Shown here: positions 10,265-21,446 of the stretch, piece by piece
Layout: each line of letters starts with the position of its first letter
Numbering within the stretch: the stretch's first letter is position 1
Program-made: the position numbers and the translations under genes
The notes under the pieces: generated by a model
Database searches by the model: none
Seen by the model: the letters and a program-made list of their open reading frames with translations, nothing else
What the model was told of the DNA's origin: nothing
Assembly: GCF_041734735.1 (NCBI RefSeq)
Contig: NC_134880.1
Coordinates: 29,550,951 to 29,614,950, forward strand
DNA length: 64,000 bases
Direction: 5' to 3'
From: Babylonia areolata
Taxonomy: Eukaryota; Mollusca; Gastropoda; Neogastropoda; Buccinidae

Positions 10265-13200
10265 TAGCCCTTGCTACTGGTACCATGTAACCCAGTACTA
10301 CCTGCCGCATGTGAAGTCTCTCAACGACAGACCAGGTGGAGGAGGAAACCTTTCCCAACGGCTGTAAAGGCGGAAGAGGATGACCAAAGGGCAGGGGGAG
10401 CGCTTATCCTTGGCTGGAAGTCCCCCTAGGAGAAAAAACCTGCACCTGCCAAGGCCGTCCTAAACGTGGCAGTATCTGCACCTGTGGGACTGTGAGCATC
10501 GGTAGGCAAGAGAGTGGGGAAGGAACTGCATAACTCCTCACTAAAAAAAAAAAGTCACCTGTGCTGGTCAGGCAACCAGCCTAATGTCGGAACGTCGAGC
10601 TAGCCCTTCAACACCCAGCTTCCCCAAGCCCTGCGGCGATGGAGAAGTGGTAACGGGGACAGGCACCGGATGCTGCTGGCAGCTCCTAGTCACGACTCTG
10701 CACACAGGCGGCTTTGGGGTGATGGTCGTCCGCCGTAGACTGGGGCAGATGCGGCGCCCGTATCCTCCCACAGTGTCAGAGCAGCCCTTTTTAGGTACAG
10801 CACTGCTCTCCCCACATGGGGAAGGGGAGATAAAAGGATCCCCAAACAAAGCTTGCCTCACCTTTTACTTAGTAGGAAACCGCACCTACTTGGACATCCA
10901 ACAATAGCAGTTGAAAACAACAAAAGAAAAGAACCAGGAGTCATGCCCTGATTCTGGGTGCCTGGAATGTTCGCACCCTCTTAGACAGAGAAGACAGACC
11001 AGAAAGACACACAGCGCTCACTGCTAGAATGCTTGATCGCACTGCCAGGTGGACATAGCAGCCCTGAGCGAAACCAGGTTTGCGGGTGAAACCCAGCTGG
11101 AGGAAGTTGGAGGGGGCTACACCTTCTACTGCACTGGGAAGCCAGATGGCACCCCAAGAACCTCAGGCGTGGGCTTTGTCATACGAACCAAACTTGCAAG
11201 ACAGCTTGACAGCCTTCCACGTGGGATAAACGACAGGCTGATGACCCTGCATCTGAAGCTGCCCAAGGATCGCTTCGCCACAGTCATCAGCTGCTATGCC
11301 CCGAGACGATGGCCACCCTTGATGACATCAAAGAAGCTTTCTACGAGGAGCTCAGCCACACCATTTCAGCGGTAGACAGAAAAGACATCCTTGGGGATTT
11401 CAATGCCCGCGTTGGCATGGCCAAAAGTCCTAGGACAGCACAGCACTGGCAAGTGCAACTCCAACGGACTGCTTTTGCTCTCGCTCTTCCAACAAGCGGA
11501 CAAGTACAAGAACACATGGATGCACCCCCGCTCCAAACAATGGCACATGCTGGACTATGTGATTGTCCGGCAGAGGGACAGAGGTGATGTTTCCATTACA
11601 CGCTGCATGAGAGGAGCAGTCTATTGGTCAGACCATCGCCTGGTGCGCAGCAAGATGAACATCAGACTTGCACGCAATCTCCACCCAGCCAGGCAGAAAC
11701 CCCCTAGGAAGCTGAACATTCACTGCCTCCCTATCACCAAGGACGTGCTGCAGCAGCAAATCCAAGTAGCTCTCCAAGAAATTCCTGCATCGACTGTTGT
11801 AGAAGAGGTATAGAGCACCTTTAGAGATGCTGTGTACACAGCAGCAGCTGACACACTCGGCTTTGTACAGAGGAGCCACAGAGACTGGTTTGACGAGAAC
11901 GACTCTGGAATCTCCAATCTCCTGAACTCACTGCATATACGGCATCAGGATCACATTTCCAATAAAGACTGCCAGAGGAAGGAGAACCAGTTCTTGCAAA
12001 CCAAGCAACTCGTACAGAAGAGGCTGCTTGAGATGAAGAACTCCTGGTGGGATAGAAAGTCCGAAGAGCTTCAGTCCGCTGCTGATGCTCACGACATGAA
12101 GACCTTCCATGATGGTCTCCGAGCTGTGTATCGGCCAAGAGTCACAGGATCAACCCCTGTCTGAGCCTCGGACCAGACCACCCTCCTGACAGACAAGAAA
12201 GACATCCTTGCCCGCTGGGCAGAGCACTTCAACACCCTCCTTAACAGGGACTCGTCCGTATCTGATGAGGCAATTGCAGCCCTCTCACAGCTATCAATCA
12301 ATGACTCGCTAGCTGCCGCTCCCACCAAGGTCGAGACCCAGAAGGCCCTGAAGGTGACAACGTCAGGAAAAGCACCAGGAGCGGATGGAATCCAGGCTGA
12401 CATCTACAACTATGTAGGCGAGGTGCTGACAGACAAGCTGACCGCCCTGTTTCAGTCCATCTGGGAGAGAGGGGATGTCCCCCAGGATTTCAAGGATGCT
12501 TCTATCGTCCACATTTACAAATGGAAGGGAGACAAAACATCCTGCGATAACCACCGTGGAATCTCTCCTGCATCGCCTGCATCATACTGAACAGACTGGT
12601 TGACCATATCTCCAACACAGTCATCCCTGAAGCACAGTGTGGCTTCTGCTCAGGCAGGGGAACATGTGACATGGTGTTTGCCGTACGCCAGATGCAAGAG
12701 AAGTGCCGTGAGCAGAACAAGGAGCTCCACATGGTCTTTGTAGACCTGACTAAGGCCTTTGACACAGTGAACCGCCGTGCTCTGTGGAAGATCCTCCTAA
12801 AGTTCGGCTGCCCAGAGGACCTAATCCAGCTGACTGCGTCATTCCATGATGGCATGCAGGCGAGAGTACAGGAAAATACTGACATGTCGGATCCATTCCC
12901 TGTAGTAAATGAAGTGAAGCAGGGCTGCGTCTTGGCACCCACACTGTTCTCCATTCTCTTCTCTGCCATGCTGATTGACGCCTTCCAAGACTGTGACCGG
13001 GGCATCTACATTCAGTTTCGCACAGATGGCAAACTTTTCAACTTGCGGCAACTCCATGCCAGACCCAGGGTGTTTGAGGCACTGATGAGAGAGTTCCTCT
13101 TCGCTGATGACTGCGCACTTGCTGCACACACCCATGAGGACATGCAGTTCATTATGGACAGGTTCTCAACCTCATGCAGGCGCTTTGGACTCACCATCAG

Positions 13201-14090
13201 CCTCAGCAAGACCGAGTCCGAGTCCGGCTAGCTCACAGAATGCCAGTGCCTCCCCCCCCCCCCCCCCCCCCCCTGCAATCAGGATCAATGACACAGAGAT
13301 CAAGTCAGTCGACAAGTTTTGCTACCTGGGCAGCAACGGAGCCCTTGATGCAGAAGTGATGTTGCGCATCGCCAAGGCCAGCTGAACCTTTGGCAGACTC
13401 AACAACAGGCTGTGGAACAACAAAGGCATCAGGCTCAGCACCAAGATGAAAACCTACAGAGCTGTTGTGCTGACCACCTTGTTGTACTGCTGTGAACAAC
13501 GACGACGTATCACCGTCACATTCAACAACTTGGGCAGTTTCACCAGAGATACCTACGAAAGATCCTCGGCATAAAGTGTCAAGACAGGGTCTCCAACCTC
13601 CAGATCCTAGAGAGGAACGGCCTGCCCAGCATCGAAAGCCTGCTGATCCAGTGCCAGCTACGCTGGACAGGACACGTTGTCTGCATGACAGACCGCAGGA
13701 TCCCGAAGGTCCTTTTGTATGGCCAGCTGAAGGAAGGCCACCGTGAACTTGGAAGACCCTGCAAGCGCTTCAAGGACACCTTGGAGACAAACCTCAAAGC
13801 CTGTGACATAGACATTGCTTCCTGGGAAACTGATGCCCTTGACCGCTGTCACTGGAGGATGCTGTGCTCTAGTGGCATAAAGACGTTTGAAAACACAGAG
13901 AACGCTGGCCATTAAGGAGAAGAATGAGCGAAGGAAGCAGGGCTCAACTTCTGGAGACGTTTTCCCTTGCAACACCTGTGGGAAGTGCTGCGCATCCAGA
14001 ATCGGCCTCTTCTCCCATATGAGGACACACACCGACAGATAAGCCTGCCTGCCTACTCATCCGTCGGACCGACGGGAGACTCCATCATCA
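10265..14090 (+). mobile_element. RTE-like LINE, copy B, nearly full-length but degraded
   Basis: Order along the plus strand: a GC-rich 5' UTR (10265-10950, shared with copy C from 35619), an APE-type endonuclease (WNVRTLLDREDRPER, VDIAALSETRFAGE, ILGDFNARVG, WSDHRLVRSK), a linker, reverse transcriptase (AVRQMQEKCREQNKELHMVF, VDLTKAFDTVNRR, VKQGCVLAPTLF, FADDCALAAHT) and a C-terminal domain ending in a zinc-finger-like CNTCGKCCASRIGLFSHMRT before a TGA-type stop. The catalytic signatures are present, but the frame is broken by several frameshifts and stops, and a poly-C run (13251-13273) interrupts the RT C-terminus. The 3' end is TCCATCATCA. Sequence upstream to about 9900 may be more 5' UTR. 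It lies in the intron between E16 and E17 and is antisense to the host gene. Confidence 0.85.
12671..13231 (+). pseudogene. Reverse transcriptase core of LINE copy B
   Basis: Longest open segment in the element (about 186 codons). It contains RT motif A (FVDLTKAFDTV), the VKQGCVLAP loop and the FADD catalytic box. The next segment is out of frame, so no full RT is encoded. Confidence 0.85.
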
Positions 14091-14284
14091 AGTCGGCCGT
14101 TTACATACTCGCCGATCTTACCTTCTCTCAATTTCTTCAGCTTGATGGATCATCTTTTGATGAGACCTTGTGCTACCTTCATGCTGTCCCTCTAATTGCT
14201 CGTCCTGGCTCATCGGTCTTTCAACACTGGGATGCAGTCGCCCCATCGTTGCAATTTGACGATGATCGGACATAAGATTCGGGC

Positions 14285-14402
14285 GCAACAGCTGACTGGT
14301 TAAATTATTGGCCTTCCCGGATTTGAATCTTGGCAACGGCACCTGGTGCATAAAACGTGGAGATTTTTTTCGATCTCCAAGATCAACAGATGTGCAGACC
14401 TG
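14285..14402 (+). mobile_element. SINE-2 copy, tRNA-like head (5' half, interrupted)
   Basis: Shows a B-box-like CCGGATTTGAATCTTGG, then GGTGCATAAAACGTGGAGATTTTT..CGATC..CAAGATCAACAGATGTGCAGAC. This parallels the SINE at 25481-25795 (GGTTCGATCCCGG, GAGTGGAGAATTTTCCAATCGC, GGTCAACATATGCAGAC). The expected continuation resumes near 14808, after a LINE fragment. Confidence 0.5.
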
Positions 14403-14805
14403 CAAGTAGCAATGCTACAAGACCTTGGATGGTCCTCCCTGCAACAGCACCGCCAAACAGCCAGACTGACCACGCATAATTATGTAAGCGTGGATTCACT
14501 GAAAGAAAAACTGGTATCACCACCACCACGGCAGCGACGCACCCACACTGAGCAGCTGGAGCAAATCTTCTGCACAACTAGATATAGGCAGGCTGGTTTC
14601 CCTCCACGTACCATCCAGGATTGGAACGCCAGAGTCGTGGAGGCCAGCTCAGTCGACACCTTTGTGTCGATGGTCTCCAGGATATAAATACCAGAATGTA
14701 CCTTAAAAAAAAAATTGTTTTAAAGAAACCAATGTAGACCTAAATGTATCTTCCGCAGTTATAGAATAGTCAGGTATTGACAGTGATCACTTTACGGAAG
14801 GAAGG
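14403..14805 (+). mobile_element. LINE C-terminal fragment inserted in a SINE
   Basis: Encodes VAMLQDLGWSSLQQHRQTAR, LTTHNYVSVDSL, and FPPRTIQDWNARVVEASSVD then TFVSMVSRI before a stop at 14687. The pattern 'MLxxLGWxSLxxRRxxxRLTMxYK...FFPRTIxDWNxLP' is the C-terminal end of many metazoan non-LTR retrotransposon ORFs. An A-run (14706-14715) follows. Boundaries are inferred from where the SINE similarity stops and resumes. Confidence 0.6.
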
Positions 14806-14807
14806 AA

Positions 14808-15060
14808 GACCCCCCTTCATGTGAATCTATGTGCATGCCATTAAATATGTTCGTTAAATATCCCGAAATCAACGTCAGTGTTAGGTGGATTATGAAAACA
14901 AGAATATATCCGGCATGAACACCCACCCCCACCCCCTCCAAAAACGGAGTTTACTGCCCATATGGTGGGGGAGAACGTTTATACACTCTAAAAGTCCACT
15001 CGCTTATGCAAGTGAACATGGGAGTCGCGGCCCTCGAACGAAGAAGAAGGAAACTTTTTT
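14808..15060 (+). mobile_element. SINE-2 copy, 3' half
   Basis: Contains AATCAACGTCAGTGTTAGGT..GGATTATGAAAACAAGAATAT, CGGAGTTTACTGCCCATATGG, AAAAGTCCACTCG..GTGAACATGGGAGTCGCGGCCC and a terminal GAAGAAGAAGG. These match the 3' half of the SINE at 25481-25795 and the tails at 45379-45510 and 32607-32735. Confidence 0.6.
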
Positions 15061-15825
15061 TCTGCTGTGCTTTCTGTTTGGTGACATTTATGTCATGAGA
15101 CAAACCGTTGAACGACTTTTTCATCATTCATTTTCTTCATGTCCTGCACATCACCCTGCTCATCAGAGTTCCCTGCCACTGCAAAGGAGAGTATGGCGTC
15201 AAATTTCAGTGTATTGCTTTCACTGCGTGACGTCTCTTCAACAGTACTCTGCTTGTTTCCTGGGCCGGAGCTTCATCATCACTACTGAACTTCACTCGAC
15301 GCATTGCCAAAACGAACACTGCCAGGCGCAGAGCGTAACATGTTCACTGGTGACTGCGACGCATCAACAGTAGCGACTGTAGAAGTTCCACACTAATACA
15401 ATGTTTCATGGTTTTCAAGTCCCATTCATGCAAACAGAGAGAACAACACACGTTGAAGCACTTGCTTTGTGCTGCACACACACAGCTGACACGAAGCAGT
15501 AGGCATTGCCAGGTACATAGCATGTCGTTGACACTGATACAGTTTTTCATGTGTGGCTCGCACCGGCTTCAAAAAGAACTTTGACATACAAGCCAGTTGT
15601 AAACGACCTATTGCATCTCTTCACAAGCCCAGTTCAACCATTTTTCACTCTAGTGCAACACATGCACAGAAGTCCAGTTGACAGACTCAATTCTTCGTCA
15701 CTGTTCCTGCCACAGCTACAGGTACTTGGGTATCAACCGCATCGACGGAGCCACTCAAAACAAATCTCGCACCTCCTTCGCCTCCTTTAAATAATATGTT
15801 ATCGTAAGTTATTGATTAGCACTCT

Positions 15826-15910
15826 CCCGAAAACAGAGTATGACTGCCTACATGATGGGGATAAAAACGGTCATACACGTAAAAGCCCACTCGTGCTAGT
15901 CGATTGAATG
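15826..15910 (+). mobile_element. SINE-2 tail fragment
   Basis: Conserved tail string AGAGTATGACTGCCTACATG, GGGATAAAAACGGTCATACA, CGTAAAAGCCCACTCGTG. No head visible. The interval 15061-15825 has nothing else I can name. Confidence 0.7.
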
Positions 15911-16049
15911 CACGATTTCGATGGTGACAAATTTTCAGGCAAGATAGTTGATTTTAACTGAAATTGTCAGTATGCCCATTTTAGTAAGTTATGTAAAAAA
16001 AATTAACAAATGATAATGATAAAAAAACAACAACAACAAAAACCAAAAA

Positions 16050-16860
16050 AAAACCAAACACAAATGATAATGATAATGGATAGTACTTGTATGGCGCAAA
16101 CTATAAAAACAACACATACGTGTGCATCTATATTAGTAGCAGTAGTAGTTAACAGTATGAGCATTTACGTCTATCTTGAAAACAAGTCCTAGGCGTTTAC
16201 ACACACACACACACACACACTCACTCACACACACACACCAAGAAAAAAGAAAGACAAAAAACACGTAAATATCAAAGAGGTAAAATTGAATACAAGATAC
16301 AAAACATTAAATCATTACCCCCCACCCTCCCCGCCAAACACGCATTCAACACACACAAGCACGCGTGCACACACACACACACACACAAAAGAAAAAACAA
16401 CAACCTACACACCCACACACATGCTCGCGCACACACACACGCTCGGGCATATAAACACCCACCCACACCCACACCCACACTACATGATGATTTCCGTAGA
16501 GGGCAAAGTGGGGTGGAAGAATGCAGACAATTTGCGGTGCTTCATCACATCCAAAGACCTGTCGACCAAAGAACAGGTCGATTCTCAGGTTTGTTTTGAA
16601 AGAGGATACCGTTGATAAGTGTCGGAGACCCAGCGGAATTGAATTCATACAAAAAGTGCTTGATACTGAAAGGCCAAATATCTTTGAAGAGGTTTAGGGG
16701 ACTCGAGGGAGCTTTTCAACAGAAGACCTGAGAGAACGGGAAGAAGTGTAAGTATAAAGGACGGAAAATAAGTAAGATGGGAGACATCCTTCAAAGTGGC
16801 GATAAGCCAATAACTATGACAATCTGTACCGAATTCTGTACTGGATGGTAACCAAATAAG
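16050..16860 (-). mobile_element. Degraded L2/CR1-like LINE, 3' part
   Basis: The minus strand reads, with breaks, LPSSTEFGTDCHSYWLIAT, then IQFRWVSDT and NSIPLGLRHLSTVSSFKTNL, equivalent to the HWLPVSDRIDYK and NKLPDNLRHSDSLASFKSRL blocks of the better copy at 8218-9388. The 3' end has GCGCCATACAAGTACTATCCATTATCATTATC, like the other family members. The UTR is loaded with CA tracts (16201-16238, 16350-16480). Confidence 0.65.
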
Positions 16861-16977
16861 TTGACGTCTGAGTGGGGTAACGTGATCCTTTTCTGACTTT
16901 CAAAATACGCTAAAAATATCCATGTTTCTCCTTTAACTTCGGACAAGAAATGAAATGTCTTGCCGTCTTAAAATTCT

Positions 16978-16980
<3 letters not shown>

Positions 16981-17011
<31 letters not shown>

Positions 17012-17034
17012 GCGCGCGTGCCCGCGCGCGTTTA
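16981..17034. repeat. (AC)n(CG)n microsatellite 33 bp downstream of exon E16
   Basis: About 15 AC units followed by a CG-rich tract, directly after the donor of the last TSP1 exon. Confidence 0.95.
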
Positions 17035-17066
17035 TGAATTCATTATCAGGTAGTATTGTGTCTTAC

Positions 17067-17243
17067 TGCAGCAGGAGACCAATCCAGTGCAAGGTTTGTA
17101 GGAAATGGAATTTCCGCTGCACTGCCGACCACACTCGTTGGGGGCTGGGTTGGTGCACGTGCGGGACAGGCTGATGGTGCCACTGCCACAGGTCGCTGAG
17201 CACCCCTCATCCCTCCACTCCGACCAGCCCCCGTCACGTGCAT
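17067..17243 (-). CDS. Exon E16: TSP1 repeat, divergent class D
   Basis: A 177-nt, phase 1-1 exon, acceptor CATCACTCACAG|ATGCA, donor TGCTGCA|GTAAGA. The product has the TSP1 Trp box (GGWSEW), CSATCGSG with the O-fucosylation pattern CxxTC, then LSRTCTNPAPNECGRQCSG and CTGLVSCC. CTNPAPNECGxxCSG is closer to classical TSP1 repeats of ADAMTS/hemicentin-type proteins than to class A or B, so this module is the least like its neighbours and probably not part of the recent amplification. Last TSP1 repeat in transcription order. Confidence 0.9.
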
Positions 17244-18266
17244 CTGTGAGTGATGTTACGCAAGATTTTAGATCACGAGGCCCCCTTTATAACCATTGAG
17301 TCCACGCCAAACGGGACTGCAAAGCACATAGACGTCCATGGATTGTATTAATGTCAATGGACAACCAGATGTCCTGTTTTGATTGCGAGTGTGTTCATAT
17401 ATTTGTATCTGCCAACAGCACGCACACACTATCAGACTCACCCCACTCCAACCCAGTCTCCACATACACGTACACATGATTCTGTGTTATGCATTCAAGA
17501 GGCTGTCTTTTCTTCTTTGATGAAATGGGATGGTGTATAAACCAGTTTGTATGTTAACTAATCAACTGATTAATTTTTGACAAAGTTGCACTCAATAATC
17601 AACGTTTATTTTCAGTGAGGGTGAATTCAGAATGTCATTGCTTTACTCATTTGATTGAGATATAGCTAAACCATCGCGAATCCTTCCTATGTAGGGTACG
17701 TTCACACTAAGCACTGCCAGTTGCTGACAGCAGCTGGCCGATGATTGTGCGCACATTTTGCGCTTTCCCGCCATGTATGCCGGCGGAAAGTGTTCACAAT
17801 GGCCACCAGTCATCTCCAGTCAGCAATTTGCTTTGTGGTGTGCATGCAAATGAAACGGATGGCTGATCCAAGGGACGAAACTCTTCAATGGTACTTAGAT
17901 TTCTTAAAACGCTTTCTAGATTTTTTATGGTAATGGAGTTAGTTCAAACTAAAAAAAAAAAAAAAGATGTATTTCATCTTGAAACAACAACAACATCGGT
18001 GTGCATGTGTCCTACGTGCCCGGTTTACGTTTTCATACAAAGGAGAAGTGTGATATATATGCTACCAAAGATAAAAAAAGAAAGAAAACGAAGGAATGAA
18101 GAGCAAGAAAGAACGAAAGAACAAACGACCAAACGAAACTACTTGAATAAAAGAAAGAAAGAAAGCGTTTTCAAAACAATAGCAGTGAAAATAAAGGCTC
18201 ACGGAAGGAATAAAATAAATAAATAAATAAATAAAAATCGGTACGGAAGAATACAGATTTAGGCAC
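17244..18266 (-). other. Intron between E15 and E16
   Basis: AT-rich. The sequence TAGGGTACGTTCACACTAAGC near 17691 resembles the end of hAT-like MITEs, but I could not find a matching other end. A-rich and GAAA-rich tracts at 17951-18235. Confidence 0.6.
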
Positions 18267-18431
18267 CTGCCACTCTGCATTCTCTGGAATCAGTGTAGGA
18301 TCCTACGCAGAGTCTGGCGCAAGATGTGTTGGCCCCACGACAGCGACGCGATCTCTGTTGGGTGCCCTCACCGCAGTTCTGTGAACAGCGTCCAAATGAA
18401 GACCACGCTGTCCAGCCGTGCTCAGAGTCCA
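18267..18431 (-). CDS. Exon E15: TSP1 repeat, divergent class C
   Basis: A 165-nt, phase 1-1 exon, acceptor GGTATCCAG|TGGACT, donor GCAG|GTGCCT. Product: HGWTAWSSFGRCSQNCGEG, then RSRRCRGANTSCARLCVGS and RECRVAG. It differs from classes A and B in two ways. The residue before the second Cys is Asn rather than Thr, removing the CxxS/TCxxG site used by protein O-fucosyltransferase 2. The C-terminal CC pair is missing, so it has six cysteines rather than eight. The pyrimidine tract of its acceptor is a CT microsatellite (18443-18470). Confidence 0.85.
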
Positions 18432-18439
18432 CTGGATAC

Positions 18440-18442
<3 letters not shown>

Positions 18443-18470
<28 letters not shown>
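18443..18470. repeat. (GA)n microsatellite forming the pyrimidine tract of exon E15
   Basis: Fourteen GA units on plus are (CT)14 on the transcribed strand, ending 12 bases before the exon start. Confidence 0.9.
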
Positions 18471-18793
18471 TCTAATAATGGCCACAACTAGCGGTTTCTT
18501 TTAAATCACGAACCCGAGATTCGAAAGATTAACTATTACTGAGGAAAACAATGACACGTGGGCTGAATGTTAACTGGATGTGTCAAACGTGATGAAAAGC
18601 GAGAAGCATACCCAACACAGCAGTAGATATTAGCTACCGAACAGATCTACCGAATAGCTACTAAAATAATCTAAATATTCTTTTTCCCTTATCGCCCTCT
18701 CCTCCCTAAACTCCTCTCCATCTCAGACTGTCTATCTCCTTTTTTCCGCGCTGCCACAAAAAGAAAATCCTGTCATTCTATTTTACACGGCCA

Positions 18794-18794
<1 letters not shown>

Positions 18795-18834
<40 letters not shown>
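18795..18834. repeat. (CA)n microsatellite
   Basis: About 20 CA units in the intron downstream of exon E14. Confidence 0.95.
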
Positions 18835-18837
<3 letters not shown>

Positions 18838-18919
18838 CCCCTCCCCGCCCCACCCCCGCGCGCGCGTAGCATTCGTCTCATCATGACATTTTCTTTGCAA
18901 AATCCAAAGAATAACAAAC

Positions 18920-19093
18920 CACAGCATTCGTCAGTTTTGCAGTTTACTGTTTCTGAATTAGCCCCAGAACACAGATGGGAGCAGTCGGTTCCATCGCCCT
19001 TGCAGATTCGTGTTCTCCGTCTGGTGCCACTCCCACATGTTTTGGAACATCTGCTGTACTGTGACCAGTCAGTCCACCCATGTGTGTGCTGAT
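18920..19093 (-). CDS. Exon E14: TSP1 repeat, class A
   Basis: 174 nt, phase 1-1. Acceptor CCTCCAG|ATCAG, donor TGCTGTG|GTTTGTTA. Product: HGWTDWSQYSRCSKTCGSG, RRRTRICKGDGTDCSHLCSG, ETVNCKTDECCG. The most divergent class A member, with CKTDECC in place of CGTQQCC. Last class A module in transcription order. Confidence 0.92.
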
Positions 19094-19700
19094 CTGGAGG
19101 CGGAACATGTGATAGAAGACAAGAACACATTAGAATGAAAATCAAAAGCAATCAAGATGTGTCATAGCAAATTCCCATTATTTCAATCGCTTCACTCATA
19201 ACACAACTCTGGCTTACTCGACATTAAACACAGTTGGGGGGGAGAAGGGGAGGGGGAGAAAAGAAAAGCAACCACAACTGTAATGGTAAAGATTTTTTTT
19301 CAAGAGAGAGAGTGTGTGTGTGTGTGTGAAGTCAAATTAAGTCAAAATGATCTTTATTGATGGTAAAAGAATAAGCTTGTACGGCTTTTTTTTCATTCTG
19401 CCCTCAGATAAAAAAAGAAAAGACAAGAAAACAGAAGAAAAAGGGAGAGGTGTAGAAAGAGTATAACATGAAAAATCGAGCGCGATAAGACACACAAATT
19501 CTATGGGGAAAAACAGTATACGGACAAATAGCAAATGAACATATACACATAATGTCGACACAATCATACATACGAAAGCAGCATCCTTCCATCATTAATA
19601 AAAATATTTTGGAAGAGAGACTGTGAGGGTGAGAACGAGAGCGAGATTGAAGACAGACAGAATGTAGAAAGACCGAACTGAGAAAAGAATAAGTTTAACC

Positions 19701-20050
19701 AGCCGCCGTGGCGAAGTGGTTAGCGTCGCGGACTAACGGCTGGGAGGGCGCGGGTTCGAATCCTAGCTGAGGTGGGGTTTTTTCGGCCCGTGGCCGGCTC
19801 CTACCCAGAGTTGAGTGTGCTGTGGGCTTAAATGGGGAGACTGGGACCACACAGTCGAGTGTCATCCACTTCAAGGATGCGTCTTTGGGTGTGTTACTCT
19901 AATTACCTGACCAACACTGCAAGTGTCTGTATCTCTCGGGCCTGGTTAACATTATGACAGGAAGCGTAGAGTACAGCCTTGTCACGCAGTCCCAAACCCA
20001 AATGGACGTCCACAGCATCATCGTCATCCTCCTCCTCCTTCATCATCATC
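19701..20050 (+). mobile_element. SINE-1, tRNA-derived, full head
   Basis: The head starts AGCCGCCGTGGCGAAGTGG with A-box (TGGCGAAGTGGTTAGCGTC) and B-box (GGTTCGAATCC, within GCGCGGGTTCGAATCCTAGC). It is followed by a body containing TGTGCTGTGGGCTTAAATGG, GATGCGTCTTTGGGTGTG and TCACGCAGTCCCAAACCCAA and a 3' ATC/TCC-rich tail (20018-20050). Pol III type-2 promoter boxes are intact. A worn second copy of the body is at 44755-44880. DNA after the tail (20085-20130) shares CTCTCATGGTGACC with 51473. Confidence 0.85.
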
Positions 20051-20609
20051 AGTACAAACAAAACAGCCTCAAAGTCTGTGGTCTTTGATGCCCTACTCTC
20101 ATGGTGACCTCAGTTTCGATGCCCCTCCACATCGATGGTTCCCTGCGGACTGCCGACACTGGAACTGTGACGGACGAACCCGGGTGTGGGGTGTGGGGGA
20201 ATCTAGATGAGCGGCGTGGGAGTAATGCCACTGAAATGGTGCAGATGATGGAGCAACAACAACAACAACAAAAAAAGAAAAGAAAAAAAAAAAAGAATAA
20301 GTTCAGAAAGAGATGAAAAGAAGGTTGGAGTCAGATGACAGAAAATAACAAACAGACAAATGTGAAATTTGAAAAGAACAGGTTTTCCCCCCAAAAAATG
20401 ATGATAATTATCTTAAACAAAACTGGGAAATTAATGTTACCCTCATTTCATGTGATGCACCTTTGTATCCAAACATATTGCCAGAAGTCTTCGTCTGTGA
20501 GAAAAAAATGATACCCGAGGAAACAAAAACTAACACAGAAAAAAATTCTACACACAGACACACTAAAAAGGAAACCGTTTTGGTCTAAACACTTGAGTGA
20601 AACACTTAC

Positions 20610-20783
20610 CACAACAAGTTTGTGTGTTGCATGACTGTTGTTTTGTTGATGACCCAACACACAGATTGGAGCAACCGCTTCCTTCACTCTTGCACTGTCG
20701 TGTGAACCGTCTGAGACCACCACCACAAGTCTGAGTGCATGTGACGGTGACCGTCCACTCCGCCCATCCATGGGTAGAAACCT
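20610..20783 (-). CDS. Exon E13: TSP1 repeat, class B
   Basis: 174 nt, phase 1-1. Acceptor AATGCGCAG|AGGTT without a good pyrimidine tract, donor TGTTGTG|GTAAGTG. Product: HGWAEWTVTVTCTQTCGGG, RRFTRQCKSEGSGCSNLCVG, QQSCNTQTCCG. Paired with class A exon E12, 490 bp upstream. Confidence 0.93.
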
Positions 20784-20844
20784 CTGCGCATTTCAGCGTT
20801 ACACATTTCAATATACTGGATCAACTTAGATACCGTAGTTGCCA

Positions 20845-20990
20845 GCGCGCGCGCGCGCGCGCGCGTGTGTGTGTGCGTATGTGTGTGTGTATTTGTACGT
20901 GTGTGTGTGTTTATGTGCATGTTTGTGTATGTGTTTTTTGTTTTTTTGTTTGTTTGTTTTTTTTGGGGGGGGGGGGGGGGGGGGGGGGGT
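20845..20990. repeat. CG/TG microsatellite and G-homopolymer in the E12-E13 intron
   Basis: GC repeats, TG repeats and a run of about 25 G (20965-20989). On the transcribed strand it is a C run, so it would not form an RNA G-quadruplex, but the DNA could. Confidence 0.95.
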
Positions 20991-21272
20991 GAGTCCATGC
21001 ATCAATCATATATGACCCATGTGACGTTTTTTTTCAAATCTCTTCTGTTCCGAGACTCGCACAAACACACATGTGCGCACAGTTGTGCACACCTGCGCGC
21101 GCGCACACACACACACACACAAACAAAAATAAATGCATGAACACACATTTTTTGCACATGTAGCGAGTATTATATGCACACATTGGTTCAATGGCTGCAC
21201 AATCACACATATCATTCTCCTTGTGATTATTGTATTTCTCATGCACATTCCCAATAATATTTGGAAACAAAC

Positions 21273-21446
21273 CACAGCATTCCTGGATTTGGCAGTTTGC
21301 TGTCTCTGAGTTAGAGTCGGCACACAAATAGGAGCAGTCAGTCCCTGCACCCTTGCAGGTTCTTGTTCTCTGTCTGGTGCCAGTACCACATGTTTTGGAA
21401 CATCTTCCATACTGTGACCAGGTGGTCCACCCATGTGTATTGTCAT
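21273..21446 (-). CDS. Exon E12: TSP1 repeat, class A
   Basis: 174 nt, phase 1-1. Acceptor CTTTCAG|ATGAC, donor TGCTGTG|GTTTGTTT. Product: HGWTTWSQYGRCSKTCGTG, RQRTRTCKGAGTDCSYLCAD, ETANCQIQECCG. Its final CQIQECC groups it with E14 (CKTDECC) rather than with the CGTQQCC copies. First half of an A-B dyad with E13. Confidence 0.94.

Noticed and set aside
14885-15373. 162-codon plus-strand open frame
   Set aside because: Its first part is the SINE-2 3' half; the rest has no recognisable domain.
17691-17835. hAT-like MITE starting TAGGGTACGTTCACACTAAGC
   Set aside because: Only one plausible end was found; no matching inverted end or 8-bp duplication.
19701-19775. Functional tRNA gene
   Set aside because: The tRNA-like sequence is the head of SINE-1, followed by its typical body and tail.
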